Source: Pampinifervens sp037481935 (GTDB lineage Bacteria > Aquificota > Aquificia > Aquificales > Aquificaceae). From it: 21,807 nucleotides of DNA. The DNA lies in NCBI RefSeq assembly GCF_046159715.1, contig NZ_JBJXCT010000015.1:1-21807 (forward strand). The letters run 5' to 3'. The position numbers and the translations under genes are program-made. A model generated the notes under the pieces. It made no database searches, had not been told where the DNA came from, and saw only the letters and a list, made by a program, of their open reading frames with translations. Positions 1 through 7,166 of this stretch are shown here, piece by piece; position 1 is the stretch's first letter; each line of letters starts with the position of its first letter.

Positions 1-299
1 ACAACCATTTCTGGAGGTCTTTCTACCCTTTCAGGAATCTCTCCGCACAGCACCATGAGGTCAGGCCTTATAACCGTCTCATAGGACACATACCAGTCAA
101 GCTCTGCGTAAACTATGCATTCTGGGCACTCTCTGAGAGCTCTTCTAAGCAGTTCCCCAATCGCAAGTAAAAGATACTGGTTTATCGGTCTTGGCGATGC
201 CATTGCATAGGGTATGCCTTCTACCAGTTCCCAGTCTCCCTGCCAACTTTTCCAGTCTTCTACTGTATAGCGAACGGGATACTTCTCAGCCAGACCCAT
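1..299 (-). CDS. Uma2-family (DUF820) putative endonuclease, 3' part missing
   Basis: The first 99 residues (MGLAEKYPVRYTVEDW...) are visible before the window edge cuts the gene. They show the typical Uma2/DUF820 pattern: YTVEDW near residue 11, a WELVEGIPYAMASP block near 23-36, an acidic AELDW strand near 65-69 and TVIRPDLMV near 75-83. The conserved Glu and Asp of the last two blocks fit the PD-(D/E)xK-like core of the family. The family is predicted to contain nucleases and is common in cyanobacteria and other bacteria; the cellular role is generally unknown. The ATG overlaps the hemB stop by one base (TGATG), so it is probably translated from the hemB mRNA by coupling. The C-terminal half was not seen, so intactness is unknown. 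Confidence 0.8.
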   Translation of the reverse strand, partial: MGLAEKYPVRYTVEDWKSWQGDWELVEGIPYAMASPRPINQYLLLAIGELLRRALRECPECIVYAELDWYVSYETVIRPDLMVLCGEIPERVERPPEMV

Positions 300-1282
300 C
301 AGAGCTCCCCTCTGTTTATGAGCTGGGCTATATCCTTTGCAAAGTAGGTAATTATCATGTCTGCACCTGCACGCTTTATGGACAGGAGTGTCTCTATCAT
401 GACCCTCTTCTCATCTATACAGCCCAGCCTTCCACCCGCCTTTATCATGGCGTACTCACCGCTCACGTTGTAGGCACACACGGGCAAAAGGGTGTGCTCT
501 TTGACCTTTGCTATGATGTCAAGGTATGCCAGTGCGGGCTTTACCATTACAATGTCTGCACCCTCCTGCACATCCAGCAGAACCTCCTTGAGGGCTTCTC
601 TGGCGTTGCCCGGGTCCATCTGGTAGCTTCTGCGGTCTCCAAAGGCAGGTGCAGACTCCGCAACCTCCCTGAAAGGTCCATAAAAGGCAGAGGCAAACTT
701 GGCGGAGTATGCCATTATGGGAACACTCTCAAAGCCCGCAGAGTCCAGAGCCTCCCTTATAGCCTTTACCATACCATCCATCATCCCCGATGGTGCAAGC
801 ATGTCCGCACCGCTTTGAGCATGCGAAACCGCCTGCTTTTTGAGGTTTTCCAGTGTCAGGTCGTTGTGCACATCTCCTTCGTGTAGCACCCCACAGTGTC
901 CGTGGGTGGTGTATTCACAAAAGCACACATCGGTAATCACATACATGTCCGGCACTTCCTTCTTTATGAGCCTGAGAGCCCTCTGGATTATTCCCTCATC
1001 GCTCCATGTATCTGAGCCCACCTCGTCCTTGTGCTCAGGAATGCCAAAGAGGATTATGGCGGGAATTCCAAGGTCTCTGACCTCCTTTACCGCATCCACC
1101 ACCCTGTCAAGGGAATACCTGTATACGCCGGGCATACTCTGCACTTCTTCCACTATACCCTGACCGTATCGGACAAAAATGGGATATATCAGGTCATCCA
1201 GCGTCAGCCTTGTTTCCCTTATGAGCCTTCTTATGTTCTCGTTCTTTCTCAGCCTTCGTGGTCTTAGCTTTGGAAACTCCAT
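299..1282 (-). CDS. hemB: Delta-aminolevulinic acid dehydratase (porphobilinogen synthase)
   Basis: HemB condenses two 5-aminolevulinate molecules to porphobilinogen in cytoplasmic tetrapyrrole synthesis. The 327-residue product has normal family length. Both active-site lysines are visible: K195 in SAKFASAFYGPFR and the Schiff-base K248 in MVKPA. The Cys triad C120/C122/C130 (VCFCEYTTHGHC) indicates a zinc-type enzyme. I start at MEFPKLRPRRLR because the longer reading frame would run into the divergent tRNA gene and because family members begin near here. No Shine-Dalgarno sequence precedes this ATG; a TATATT -10-like box lies only 7 nt upstream, implying a leaderless mRNA. The downstream Uma2 gene overlaps the stop codon by one base. 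Confidence 0.96.
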   Translation of the reverse strand: MEFPKLRPRRLRKNENIRRLIRETRLTLDDLIYPIFVRYGQGIVEEVQSMPGVYRYSLDRVVDAVKEVRDLGIPAIILFGIPEHKDEVGSDTWSDEGIIQRALRLIKKEVPDMYVITDVCFCEYTTHGHCGVLHEGDVHNDLTLENLKKQAVSHAQSGADMLAPSGMMDGMVKAIREALDSAGFESVPIMAYSAKFASAFYGPFREVAESAPAFGDRRSYQMDPGNAREALKEVLLDVQEGADIVMVKPALAYLDIIAKVKEHTLLPVCAYNVSGEYAMIKAGGRLGCIDEKRVMIETLLSIKRAGADMIITYFAKDIAQLINRGEL

Positions 1283-1284
1283 GG

Positions 1285-1296
1285 GATATAATATAT
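1285..1296. promoter_or_regulatory. Overlapping divergent -10 boxes for tRNA-Gly (+) and hemB (-)
   Basis: On the plus strand TATAAT (1287-1292) ends 10 nt before the first tRNA base, a good -10 position. On the minus strand the same bases read TATATT (1295 to 1290), 7 nt from the hemB ATG. Neither strand shows a convincing -35 box. The two promoters therefore share almost the same DNA. The 11-mer GATATAATATA (1285-1295) recurs exactly between topA and fbp. Confidence 0.6.
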
Positions 1297-1302
1297 ACCA
1301 TA

Positions 1303-1374
1303 GCGGGCGTAGCTCAGTGGTGGAGCGTCTGCTTCCCAAGCAGAAGGTCGCGGGTTCGATTCCCGTCGCCCGCT
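1303..1374 (+). tRNA. tRNA-Gly (anticodon CCC)
   Basis: A full cloverleaf can be folded: acceptor GCGGGCG/CGCCCGC (7 bp), D-stem GCTC/GAGC, anticodon stem TCTGC/GCAGA around the loop TTCCCAA, and T-arm GCGGG-TTCGATT-CCCGT. The loop gives anticodon CCC, which reads GGG. The discriminator base is T1374. The 3' CCA is not encoded (TTTG follows), so it must be added after transcription. The gene is followed after 24 nt by the HerA-like ATPase gene and may be co-transcribed with it. Confidence 0.95.
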
Positions 1375-1398
1375 TTTGAAAGTGTTATATTTTTATGC

Positions 1399-3048
1399 AT
1401 GAGGGTGGGTATAGTTCTTGGCACAGAGCCCATAAGCCCCTTAGAGTTCTGGATTGGTGTGGAAGAGGGTCAGGTGGTTCAGCTGGACGATGTGCTGTAT
1501 GTAGAAAGCCTTGTGGGGAGTCAGAGGGTCAAGTATTACGGCATCGTGAACGAAGTTCACAAGTTCCTTGAGGGTGCAGAGTTTGTGTATGACGCCCACC
1601 TTGTGAGCAAGGGAGTAATTCCGGTAAACGTAGCCTATGTGGCAAAGGTAAACATGACCAGGATAGAACCTGAGGTCTTTGCACCTCCTTCTCCAGGGGA
1701 CGCGGTCTACAGGGCAAGAGGAAAAGAATTTGAAAAGGCTCTCTACTACGACCAGATGAAGGAAAAAATACCCGCGGGAGTGGACAGAAACGGAAACGTG
1801 GTCTATGTAAACTACAACTTCATAAACGGTGTGGAAGGTGCCCATGTGAGCATATCGGGCATGTCCGGCATAGCCACAAAGACCTCCTACGCCCTTTTTC
1901 TTCTCTATTCCATCCTTGAAAAGGCAGGGGACAGGGACAGGGTTCACGGGATAATCTTCAACGTTAAGGGAAAGGACCTTCTCTGGCTTGACAAGAAAAA
2001 CAAAACCCTTGACGAAGAGAGCAGGAGAGTCTACGAGGCTATGGGGCTCAGGGCTGAGCCCTTTAGAAATGTGAAATTCTATGTGCAACCTTCTAACCAT
2101 GACCCTCACACCCCAGATTGTGAAAGGCTCGACAGAAATGTTTCCCCTTTCTACTGGAGCATCAGGGAGTTTGCAGAAGAAGGTCTTATAAGGTTCATGT
2201 TTACAGAGGGCGAGGAAGGGGTTTCCAACATACACTATGTAATCGATAGAGTAGCCAATAAGCTCTACGCCCTAGCTCAGAACAGCCCTCCCGGAAGGCT
2301 TCTGGATGAATTTTCAAGGGATATTGAAAGTCTGTCTGACCTTGAAAACCGCCTTGAAGAAGCCATAAGGGACAAGGAGCAGAACAAAAGCTCCGAGCTA
2401 TACAGAAGCTGGTTTGGGGATGCCCAGACCCAGACAGCCTACGCCTTTTTCAGAAGGTTCAGCAGGGCGTGCATGCATGTGGGAAGGCTCATCAGGGAGT
2501 CCTCAAGTCCTCCCAGATGGGAAGAGAACAGGCTATCAGTTGTGGATATAAGCGGTCTTCATAGTATAGGTAAGATGTTTGTGGTGGGTTCAATACTGAA
2601 AAAGGTTTTCAGAGAGAAAGAAAATATAGGAAAACCCTACCCTAAAGTTTTTGTGGTTCTTGACGAACTTAACAAGTATGCACCCAAGGAGGGCTGGAGT
2701 CCAATCAAGGACGTGGTGCTGGACATTGCAGAGAGAGGGAGGAGCCTTGGTGTGATACTCATAGGTGCCCAGCAGACAGCAAGCGAGGTGGAAAAAAGGG
2801 TGGTGGCAAACTCTGCTCTGAAAGTGCTGGGAAGGATGGACTCCAGTGAGGTGCTTGGCAAGGAATACGAGTATCTCACAGGAAACTTCAGGCAGAGGGC
2901 AATAATGCTCAAAAAGGGCACCATGATACTCTACCAGCCTGATATACCCAATCCAATGATAGTTAGGTTTCCAAAGCCCGCATGGGCGACCAGGTATTCT
3001 GAGGTGGAGGAGGAGGTTCATGTTCCTGAGGATTTTGGTAATTTTTAG
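1399..3048 (+). CDS. HerA/FtsK-superfamily ATPase (DUF87-like) with atypical P-loop
   Basis: A 549-residue protein with the layout of HerA-like DNA-translocating ATPases: a beta-rich N-terminal HAS-barrel-like part (about 1-95), then a RecA-like ATPase core. The Walker B is clear (KVFVVLDEL, 416-424) and is followed by AERGRSLGVILIGAQQTAS (about 444-462), the typical HerA/VirB4-type sensor region. The Walker A position reads GMSGIATKTS (154-163) rather than GxxGxGKT; lysine and Thr/Ser are kept but the preceding glycine is Thr. The start MRVGIVLG is chosen because a longer frame would enter the tRNA gene; an ATG one base out of frame lies 4 nt upstream. Its 3' end overlaps the amidase gene by 29 nt. 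HerA proteins often act with NurA nuclease in end resection; no nurA is visible here. The exact role is unknown. Confidence 0.8.
   Translation: MRVGIVLGTEPISPLEFWIGVEEGQVVQLDDVLYVESLVGSQRVKYYGIVNEVHKFLEGAEFVYDAHLVSKGVIPVNVAYVAKVNMTRIEPEVFAPPSPGDAVYRARGKEFEKALYYDQMKEKIPAGVDRNGNVVYVNYNFINGVEGAHVSISGMSGIATKTSYALFLLYSILEKAGDRDRVHGIIFNVKGKDLLWLDKKNKTLDEESRRVYEAMGLRAEPFRNVKFYVQPSNHDPHTPDCERLDRNVSPFYWSIREFAEEGLIRFMFTEGEEGVSNIHYVIDRVANKLYALAQNSPPGRLLDEFSRDIESLSDLENRLEEAIRDKEQNKSSELYRSWFGDAQTQTAYAFFRRFSRACMHVGRLIRESSSPPRWEENRLSVVDISGLHSIGKMFVVGSILKKVFREKENIGKPYPKVFVVLDELNKYAPKEGWSPIKDVVLDIAERGRSLGVILIGAQQTASEVEKRVVANSALKVLGRMDSSEVLGKEYEYLTGNFRQRAIMLKKGTMILYQPDIPNPMIVRFPKPAWATRYSEVEEEVHVPEDFGNF
3009..3017 (+). 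promoter_or_regulatory. Strong ribosome binding site for the amidase
   Basis: GAGGAGGTT lies inside the last codons of the HerA-like gene, just upstream of ATG 3020. It decides the amidase start and explains how the gene is translated from within the upstream reading frame. Confidence 0.65.
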
Positions 3049-4240
3049 CCTGTTTGTGAGCCTTGGTTTTTCTCAGACAGCTCTGGTCAGGGTGGGAAAG
3101 TATCCAGAAAAGGAACGTATAGTCCTCCAGCTGGACAGAAAGGCAGACTATAAGGTTTACACCCTTGAAAACCCCAGAAGGGTAGTGGTGGACATTATGG
3201 AAAATGTAAATCTTAATCTTCCTGCCAGCATGCAGGCGCGCACTGGCAAACATCCATGGGGCACCAGAATAGTCTTTGAGAGAAACTTTGAAGACATCAG
3301 AGCCTTCTCACTTCAGGAACCCTTCAGGATTGTGATAGATATATACGCAGGCAATACCAAAGAGAAGGGGCTGGCAAAGACGGAGCAAAAGGATGAACTT
3401 ATAGAGATAATAGACCCTGCCTTTATAAGAATTCTGCGCAATGCGGATGTAACTCCAACAAGAGAGAGGTTGGTTAACGAGGTGAAAAGGGGTCAGGTTA
3501 TAACCCAGAGAAGGGTTGTGGTGGTTGACCCCGGACACGGAGGGCATGACCCTGGAGCTATAGGATACATGAACATAAAGGAAAAGGATGTGGTGCTTGC
3601 CATAGCCAGAAGACTTGCAAATTATCTTGAAAAGGATGGAAGGTTCAGGGTGATAATGACGCGCAGAGATGACACCTTTGTGCCACTTCAGGAAAGGGCA
3701 AACATAGCCCTGAGAAACAGGGCAGACCTCTTTGTAAGCATACACGCAGATGCCCATCCCCAGAGATCGCCAGAAGCAAGAGGAACGACCATTTTTGCCA
3801 TATCCTCAGAAGCTGCACAGAAAAGGCGTCAGCAGATAGTCAACAATCATAGCTACGCAAGCCTCGTCTTCGGAAGGGACGACATACCCACATCTGCCAG
3901 AACTGTGCTTGCAGACCTTGCTATGGACGTGACGCTGAACGAGAGCGTTGTCTTTGGACAGAGACTTGTTAAAGTTGTAAGAAGGGAGCTTGGCAGAGAT
4001 GTGCACTTCAGAGGCATCCAGAGGGCTGGCTTTGCTGTGCTCAAGACTCCCGGCATACCATCAGTGCTTGTAGAGGTGGGCTTCATGACAAACCCGCAGG
4101 AGGCCCTTATGATGTCAGACCAGGACTTTCAGGAAAGCTTTGCAAAAGCCCTGTACCTTGCAATTTCAGAATACTTCTTCCCTGAGGCTCAGAAAGTCAC
4201 TTCAGCCCGAGAAGCTTATGCACCTGTGGAACAACCCTGA
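3020..4240 (+). CDS. Exported N-acetylmuramoyl-L-alanine amidase (AMIN + Amidase_3)
   Basis: This 406-residue protein cleaves the amide bond between MurNAc and the peptide stem in peptidoglycan, normally during daughter-cell separation. Residues 1-18 form a signal peptide (hydrophobic core ILVIFSLFVSLGF, likely cut before or after Gln19). Residues about 20-112 resemble an AMIN targeting domain (VVVDIMENVNL, FRIVIDIYA). The catalytic Amidase_3 domain starts near 165 and shows the zinc ligands H173 (VVDPGHGGHDPGA), E188 (KEKDV) and H242 (SIHADA), with catalytic E352 in SVLVEVGFMTNP. This is the AmiB/AmiC architecture without LysM repeats. The start lies 29 nt inside the upstream ATPase gene and the 3' end overlaps convergent queE by 44 nt. 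Confidence 0.93.
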   Translation: MFLRILVIFSLFVSLGFSQTALVRVGKYPEKERIVLQLDRKADYKVYTLENPRRVVVDIMENVNLNLPASMQARTGKHPWGTRIVFERNFEDIRAFSLQEPFRIVIDIYAGNTKEKGLAKTEQKDELIEIIDPAFIRILRNADVTPTRERLVNEVKRGQVITQRRVVVVDPGHGGHDPGAIGYMNIKEKDVVLAIARRLANYLEKDGRFRVIMTRRDDTFVPLQERANIALRNRADLFVSIHADAHPQRSPEARGTTIFAISSEAAQKRRQQIVNNHSYASLVFGRDDIPTSARTVLADLAMDVTLNESVVFGQRLVKVVRRELGRDVHFRGIQRAGFAVLKTPGIPSVLVEVGFMTNPQEALMMSDQDFQESFAKALYLAISEYFFPEAQKVTSAREAYAPVEQP

Positions 4241-4847
4241 CCTGATAACCCATCCCCATCAGGCTTAGCTGTATATCAAGAGCCTTCTGGAGAAAGGCTT
4301 CTTTGTTTCCTTCTGGTTGAAGCACCACCACTCCCTTCTGTAGAAACTCTCTGAACTGAAGAATGACCCCAGAATTGAGCTCCTGGTCCACCACAAACTT
4401 GAGCTCTCTTGCATATTCCCTTATCTTTGGATGCACGTCCCAACCTGCTACCGCCTTGGGTGAGCACGTTATGTGTATTTCTGTGGCAACCTCCTCAAGG
4501 CCATCCTGCCATAGCGTGCCGTTTGTTTCTATTTGCACAGATTTCCCCCTCTTTAAAAGTTCTTTTATAAGCAGAGGAAGAGCTTCTTCAGTAAAGGGTT
4601 CTCCACCTGTTATGACCACATGCCTGTGAGAGTATGTTTCAACAGTGTGCAGAAGTTCTTCAAGACTCACATAACTCTCCTTCTTAAAAGCCAGGGCAGA
4701 GGGCTGGTCACACCAGGGGCACCTCAGATTGCATCCCTGAATCCTTATAAAAAGGCTGGGTGTTCCAAGGAGAAGCCCTTCTCCCTGTATGCTGGGGTAT
4801 ATCTCGTTTATGCTTACTGAGGCTTTTCTAACTTCACTTCGTAGCAT
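4197..4847 (-). CDS. queE: 7-carboxy-7-deazaguanine synthase (radical SAM)
   Basis: QueE makes 7-carboxy-7-deazaguanine from 6-carboxytetrahydropterin in the preQ0/queuosine pathway. The 216-residue protein has the family opening INEIYPSIQGEG (13-24), then the radical-SAM cluster motif CNLRCPWC with C39, C43 and C46 (CX3CX2C), and ITGGEPF, the usual GGEP SAM-binding block. The C-terminal RVVPQVHKLLG is typical of the family. The chosen ATG lies 34 nt inside the 3' end of infB; there is no in-frame alternative start closer to the conserved motif and the ribosome site is weak, so translational coupling to infB is likely. The 3' end overlaps the amidase gene tail to tail. No queC, queD or queF is visible. 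Confidence 0.92.
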   Translation of the reverse strand: MLRSEVRKASVSINEIYPSIQGEGLLLGTPSLFIRIQGCNLRCPWCDQPSALAFKKESYVSLEELLHTVETYSHRHVVITGGEPFTEEALPLLIKELLKRGKSVQIETNGTLWQDGLEEVATEIHITCSPKAVAGWDVHPKIREYARELKFVVDQELNSGVILQFREFLQKGVVVLQPEGNKEAFLQKALDIQLSLMGMGYQVRVVPQVHKLLGLK

Positions 4848-7144
4848 TCTATTATGTCACCAACTTTTACATCGTTGTAATCTTTAAGCTTTATTCCACA
4901 CTCAAAACCCTTTGCCACTTCCTGAACATCTTCTTTATACCTCTTAAGCCCCTCTATCTTGCCATCGAAGACAACAACGCCGTTCCTTATGAGCCTTGCC
5001 CTTGCGTTTCTGAGAATCTTGCCATCAAGCACATAACAACCAGCAACTGTCCCTGCACCCTTTATCTTGAAGGTAGCTCTCACCTCCGCAGAGCCATGAA
5101 TCACTTCCCTCTCCACCGGCTTCAGCATGCCCTTAAGGGCCTTCTTCACATCCTCTATGGCCTCGTATATGATGCCATACAGCCTTATGTCCACTTTTTC
5201 CGCCTCTGCCGTCTCTTTAGCTTTCAGGTCGGGTCTTGTGTTGAAGCCGATTATGATAGCACCGCTTGCCTTGGCAAGCATCACATCGTTCTCCGTTATG
5301 CCGCCCACGTCTCCATGTATTATTCTTACAGAGACATCTGGTGTGGAAAGCTCTGAGAAGGATTTTTTAAGAGCTTCCAGAGAACCAACGGTATCAGCTT
5401 TGACTATGAGCTTTAGCTCTTTGAGCTCCCCTTCCTGAATCTTTTTGAACACCTCCTCAAGCACAAAACCCTTTGAAACCTTTTCCATCTGCTCCTTCTT
5501 GAGCTTTCTCTGTTCCGCTATCTGCCTGGCAGTTTTTTCGTCCTCAACCACTTTCAGCTGGTCGCCTGCCATGGGCAGTTCTTCAAAGCCAAGCACCTCA
5601 ACTGCTACTGATGGGCCTGCTTCTTTGAGTTTTCTCCCTCTGTCGTCAAACATGGCTCTAACACGTCCATAGGTAGTTCCCGCCACAAATATATCACCAA
5701 GCTTAAGCGTTCCCTCCTGCACCAGCACAGTGGCCACCACACCCCTCTGTTTATCAAGCTTGGATTCTATTATGGTGCCCTTTGCCGGTTTGTTGGGATT
5801 TGCTTTCAGCTCAAGGATATCCGCCATCAGAAGTATGTATTCAAGAAGCGCGTCCACATTCTGACCAGTTTTTGCAGACACATCCACAAAGACTGTATCA
5901 CCGCCCCATTCTTCAGGTATGAGACCAAGCTCGGACAGCTCCCTCCGTACTCTCTGTGGGTCTGCACCGGGCTTGTCTATCTTGTTAACTGCCACGATTA
6001 TTGGAACGTTGAAAGCTTTTGCGTGGTTTATGGCCTCTACCGTCTGTGGCATGACGCCGTCGTCTGCGGCAACCACAAGGACCGCAATGTCTGTAACCTG
6101 TGCACCCCTTGCTCTGAGAGAGGTAAAGGCTTCATGACCCGGTGTGTCCAGAAAGGTTATCCTCCTGCCATCAGGCATCTCTACCACGGAAGCACCTATG
6201 TGCTGGGTTATGCCACCCTTCTCCTTTTCTGCCACTCTGGTCTTTCTTATGGTGTCAAGAAGGGTTGTTTTCCCATGGTCCACATGGCCCATAACAACCA
6301 CCACAGGAGGTCTTGGCTCTCCACCTTCCTCTGGAACTTCCACCTCCTCTTCCTTTACCTCCTCTGACTTTATCTCCGCAAGAAAGCCAAGAGCCTCAGC
6401 CACCTGGAGGGCAACATCTGAGGGAACTGTCTGGTTTATGGTGGCGAGAATTCCCCTTTTGAGGAGCTCTGCCATTATCTGATTGGGTGGGGTTCTGAGA
6501 AGGTCAGCAAGTTCCCTTACTGTAACCACTTCAGGAATCTGAACTATTTTGATTTCCTCTTCTTTTTCTTCCTTCTTTTCCTTTTTTATTTGCTGCTGGA
6601 GTTTTTTCAATATCTGCTCCTCTCCCTTGCTGAGCCTTTCCTTAGGCTGGGGTTGTGGCTTCTGGGCTTTTTCTTCCACCTTCTGTTCACGGGGTGGGGG
6701 CATGGGTGGTGGTGCCGGAACCCTTGGGGGGAAAGGTCTCCTTTCCTCAGCCCTGCGTGGTTTTTCTCTTTCCTCCACTCTTTCTCTCTTTGCGAGGGGT
6801 GCTTCCCTGGCTGGCTGCCTTGCCTTCTGTTCATAAGGCCTGTAATCTCTCTGCTTCTGGTCCCTGTATTTTTTCTCTTCTTTTTCTTTTTGTGGTGCCT
6901 GCTTTTCTTCCCTTGGTGGTTCAGAAACCCTTATGGCTTCCTCCCTGACTTCGGTTGTGATGCCTCCATTTTCCACTACCTTTTCCTTAGAAACTGAAAA
7001 ATGGTCATAAACTATCTGCAATTCCTCATCATCAAGGTAGGCAAAATTCCCCTTATCTATTCCCCAACCCTTTAGAACTTCTCTTACCTCTTTGACCGGA
7101 ACACCAAGCTCCTTTGCCACATCCTGAACCCTCAATTTTCCCAT
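4814..7144 (-). CDS. infB: Translation initiation factor IF-2
   Basis: IF-2 is the GTPase that brings fMet-tRNA to the ribosome and promotes subunit joining. The 776-residue product starts with an IF2N-like fold (MGKLRVQDVAKELGVPVKEV). A very charged, proline- and lysine/glutamate-rich linker follows (about 75-200), and a second IF2N module lies near 205-255. The G domain has G1 GHVDHGKT (286-293), G2 GGITQHIG (310-317), G3 DTPGH (333-337), G4 NKID (387-390) and G5 SAK (423-425). The C-terminal beta-barrel domains that bind initiator tRNA complete the protein. The ATG is 22 nt from the divergent glycosyltransferase ATG with no Shine-Dalgarno sequence, so the mRNA is probably leaderless. queE follows with a 34-nt overlap. 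Confidence 0.98.
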   Translation of the reverse strand: MGKLRVQDVAKELGVPVKEVREVLKGWGIDKGNFAYLDDEELQIVYDHFSVSKEKVVENGGITTEVREEAIRVSEPPREEKQAPQKEKEEKKYRDQKQRDYRPYEQKARQPAREAPLAKRERVEEREKPRRAEERRPFPPRVPAPPPMPPPREQKVEEKAQKPQPQPKERLSKGEEQILKKLQQQIKKEKKEEKEEEIKIVQIPEVVTVRELADLLRTPPNQIMAELLKRGILATINQTVPSDVALQVAEALGFLAEIKSEEVKEEEVEVPEEGGEPRPPVVVVMGHVDHGKTTLLDTIRKTRVAEKEKGGITQHIGASVVEMPDGRRITFLDTPGHEAFTSLRARGAQVTDIAVLVVAADDGVMPQTVEAINHAKAFNVPIIVAVNKIDKPGADPQRVRRELSELGLIPEEWGGDTVFVDVSAKTGQNVDALLEYILLMADILELKANPNKPAKGTIIESKLDKQRGVVATVLVQEGTLKLGDIFVAGTTYGRVRAMFDDRGRKLKEAGPSVAVEVLGFEELPMAGDQLKVVEDEKTARQIAEQRKLKKEQMEKVSKGFVLEEVFKKIQEGELKELKLIVKADTVGSLEALKKSFSELSTPDVSVRIIHGDVGGITENDVMLAKASGAIIIGFNTRPDLKAKETAEAEKVDIRLYGIIYEAIEDVKKALKGMLKPVEREVIHGSAEVRATFKIKGAGTVAGCYVLDGKILRNARARLIRNGVVVFDGKIEGLKRYKEDVQEVAKGFECGIKLKDYNDVKVGDIIECYEVKLEKPQ

Positions 7145-7147
7145 AGT

Positions 7148-7159
7148 TTATAATTATAA
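7148..7159. promoter_or_regulatory. Palindromic divergent -10 element between infB and a glycosyltransferase gene
   Basis: TTATAATTATAA is a perfect 12-bp palindrome that supplies TATAAT on both strands (plus 7149-7154; minus 7158 to 7153). The infB ATG is 8 nt beyond the minus box and the glycosyltransferase ATG is 12 nt beyond the plus box. There is no room for a ribosome binding site on either side, so leaderless or nearly leaderless initiation is implied. -35 matches are weak (AGGACA on the minus strand at a 16-nt spacing). Confidence 0.65.
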
Positions 7160-7166
7160 GCCTAAA

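Noticed and set aside
191..886. 231-codon plus-strand frame opposite hemB and the Uma2 gene
   Set aside because: hemB is unmistakable on the other strand; the frame is a shadow rich in Leu, Cys and His without motif.
1375..1398. Possible attachment site or integrated element at the tRNA 3' end
   Set aside because: No repeat of the tRNA 3' end was noticed in the window and no integrase gene is present; the neighbour looks like an ordinary chromosomal gene.
1441..2235. Long open frame on the minus strand (264 codons) inside the HerA-like gene
   Set aside because: It lies wholly antisense to a gene with Walker B and sensor motifs; the product has no recognisable motif and looks like a codon-bias shadow.
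6540..6960. Low-complexity plus-strand CT-rich tract and its overlapping open frames
   Set aside because: It is the complement of the Lys/Glu/Pro-rich linker of IF-2, which explains the composition bias.
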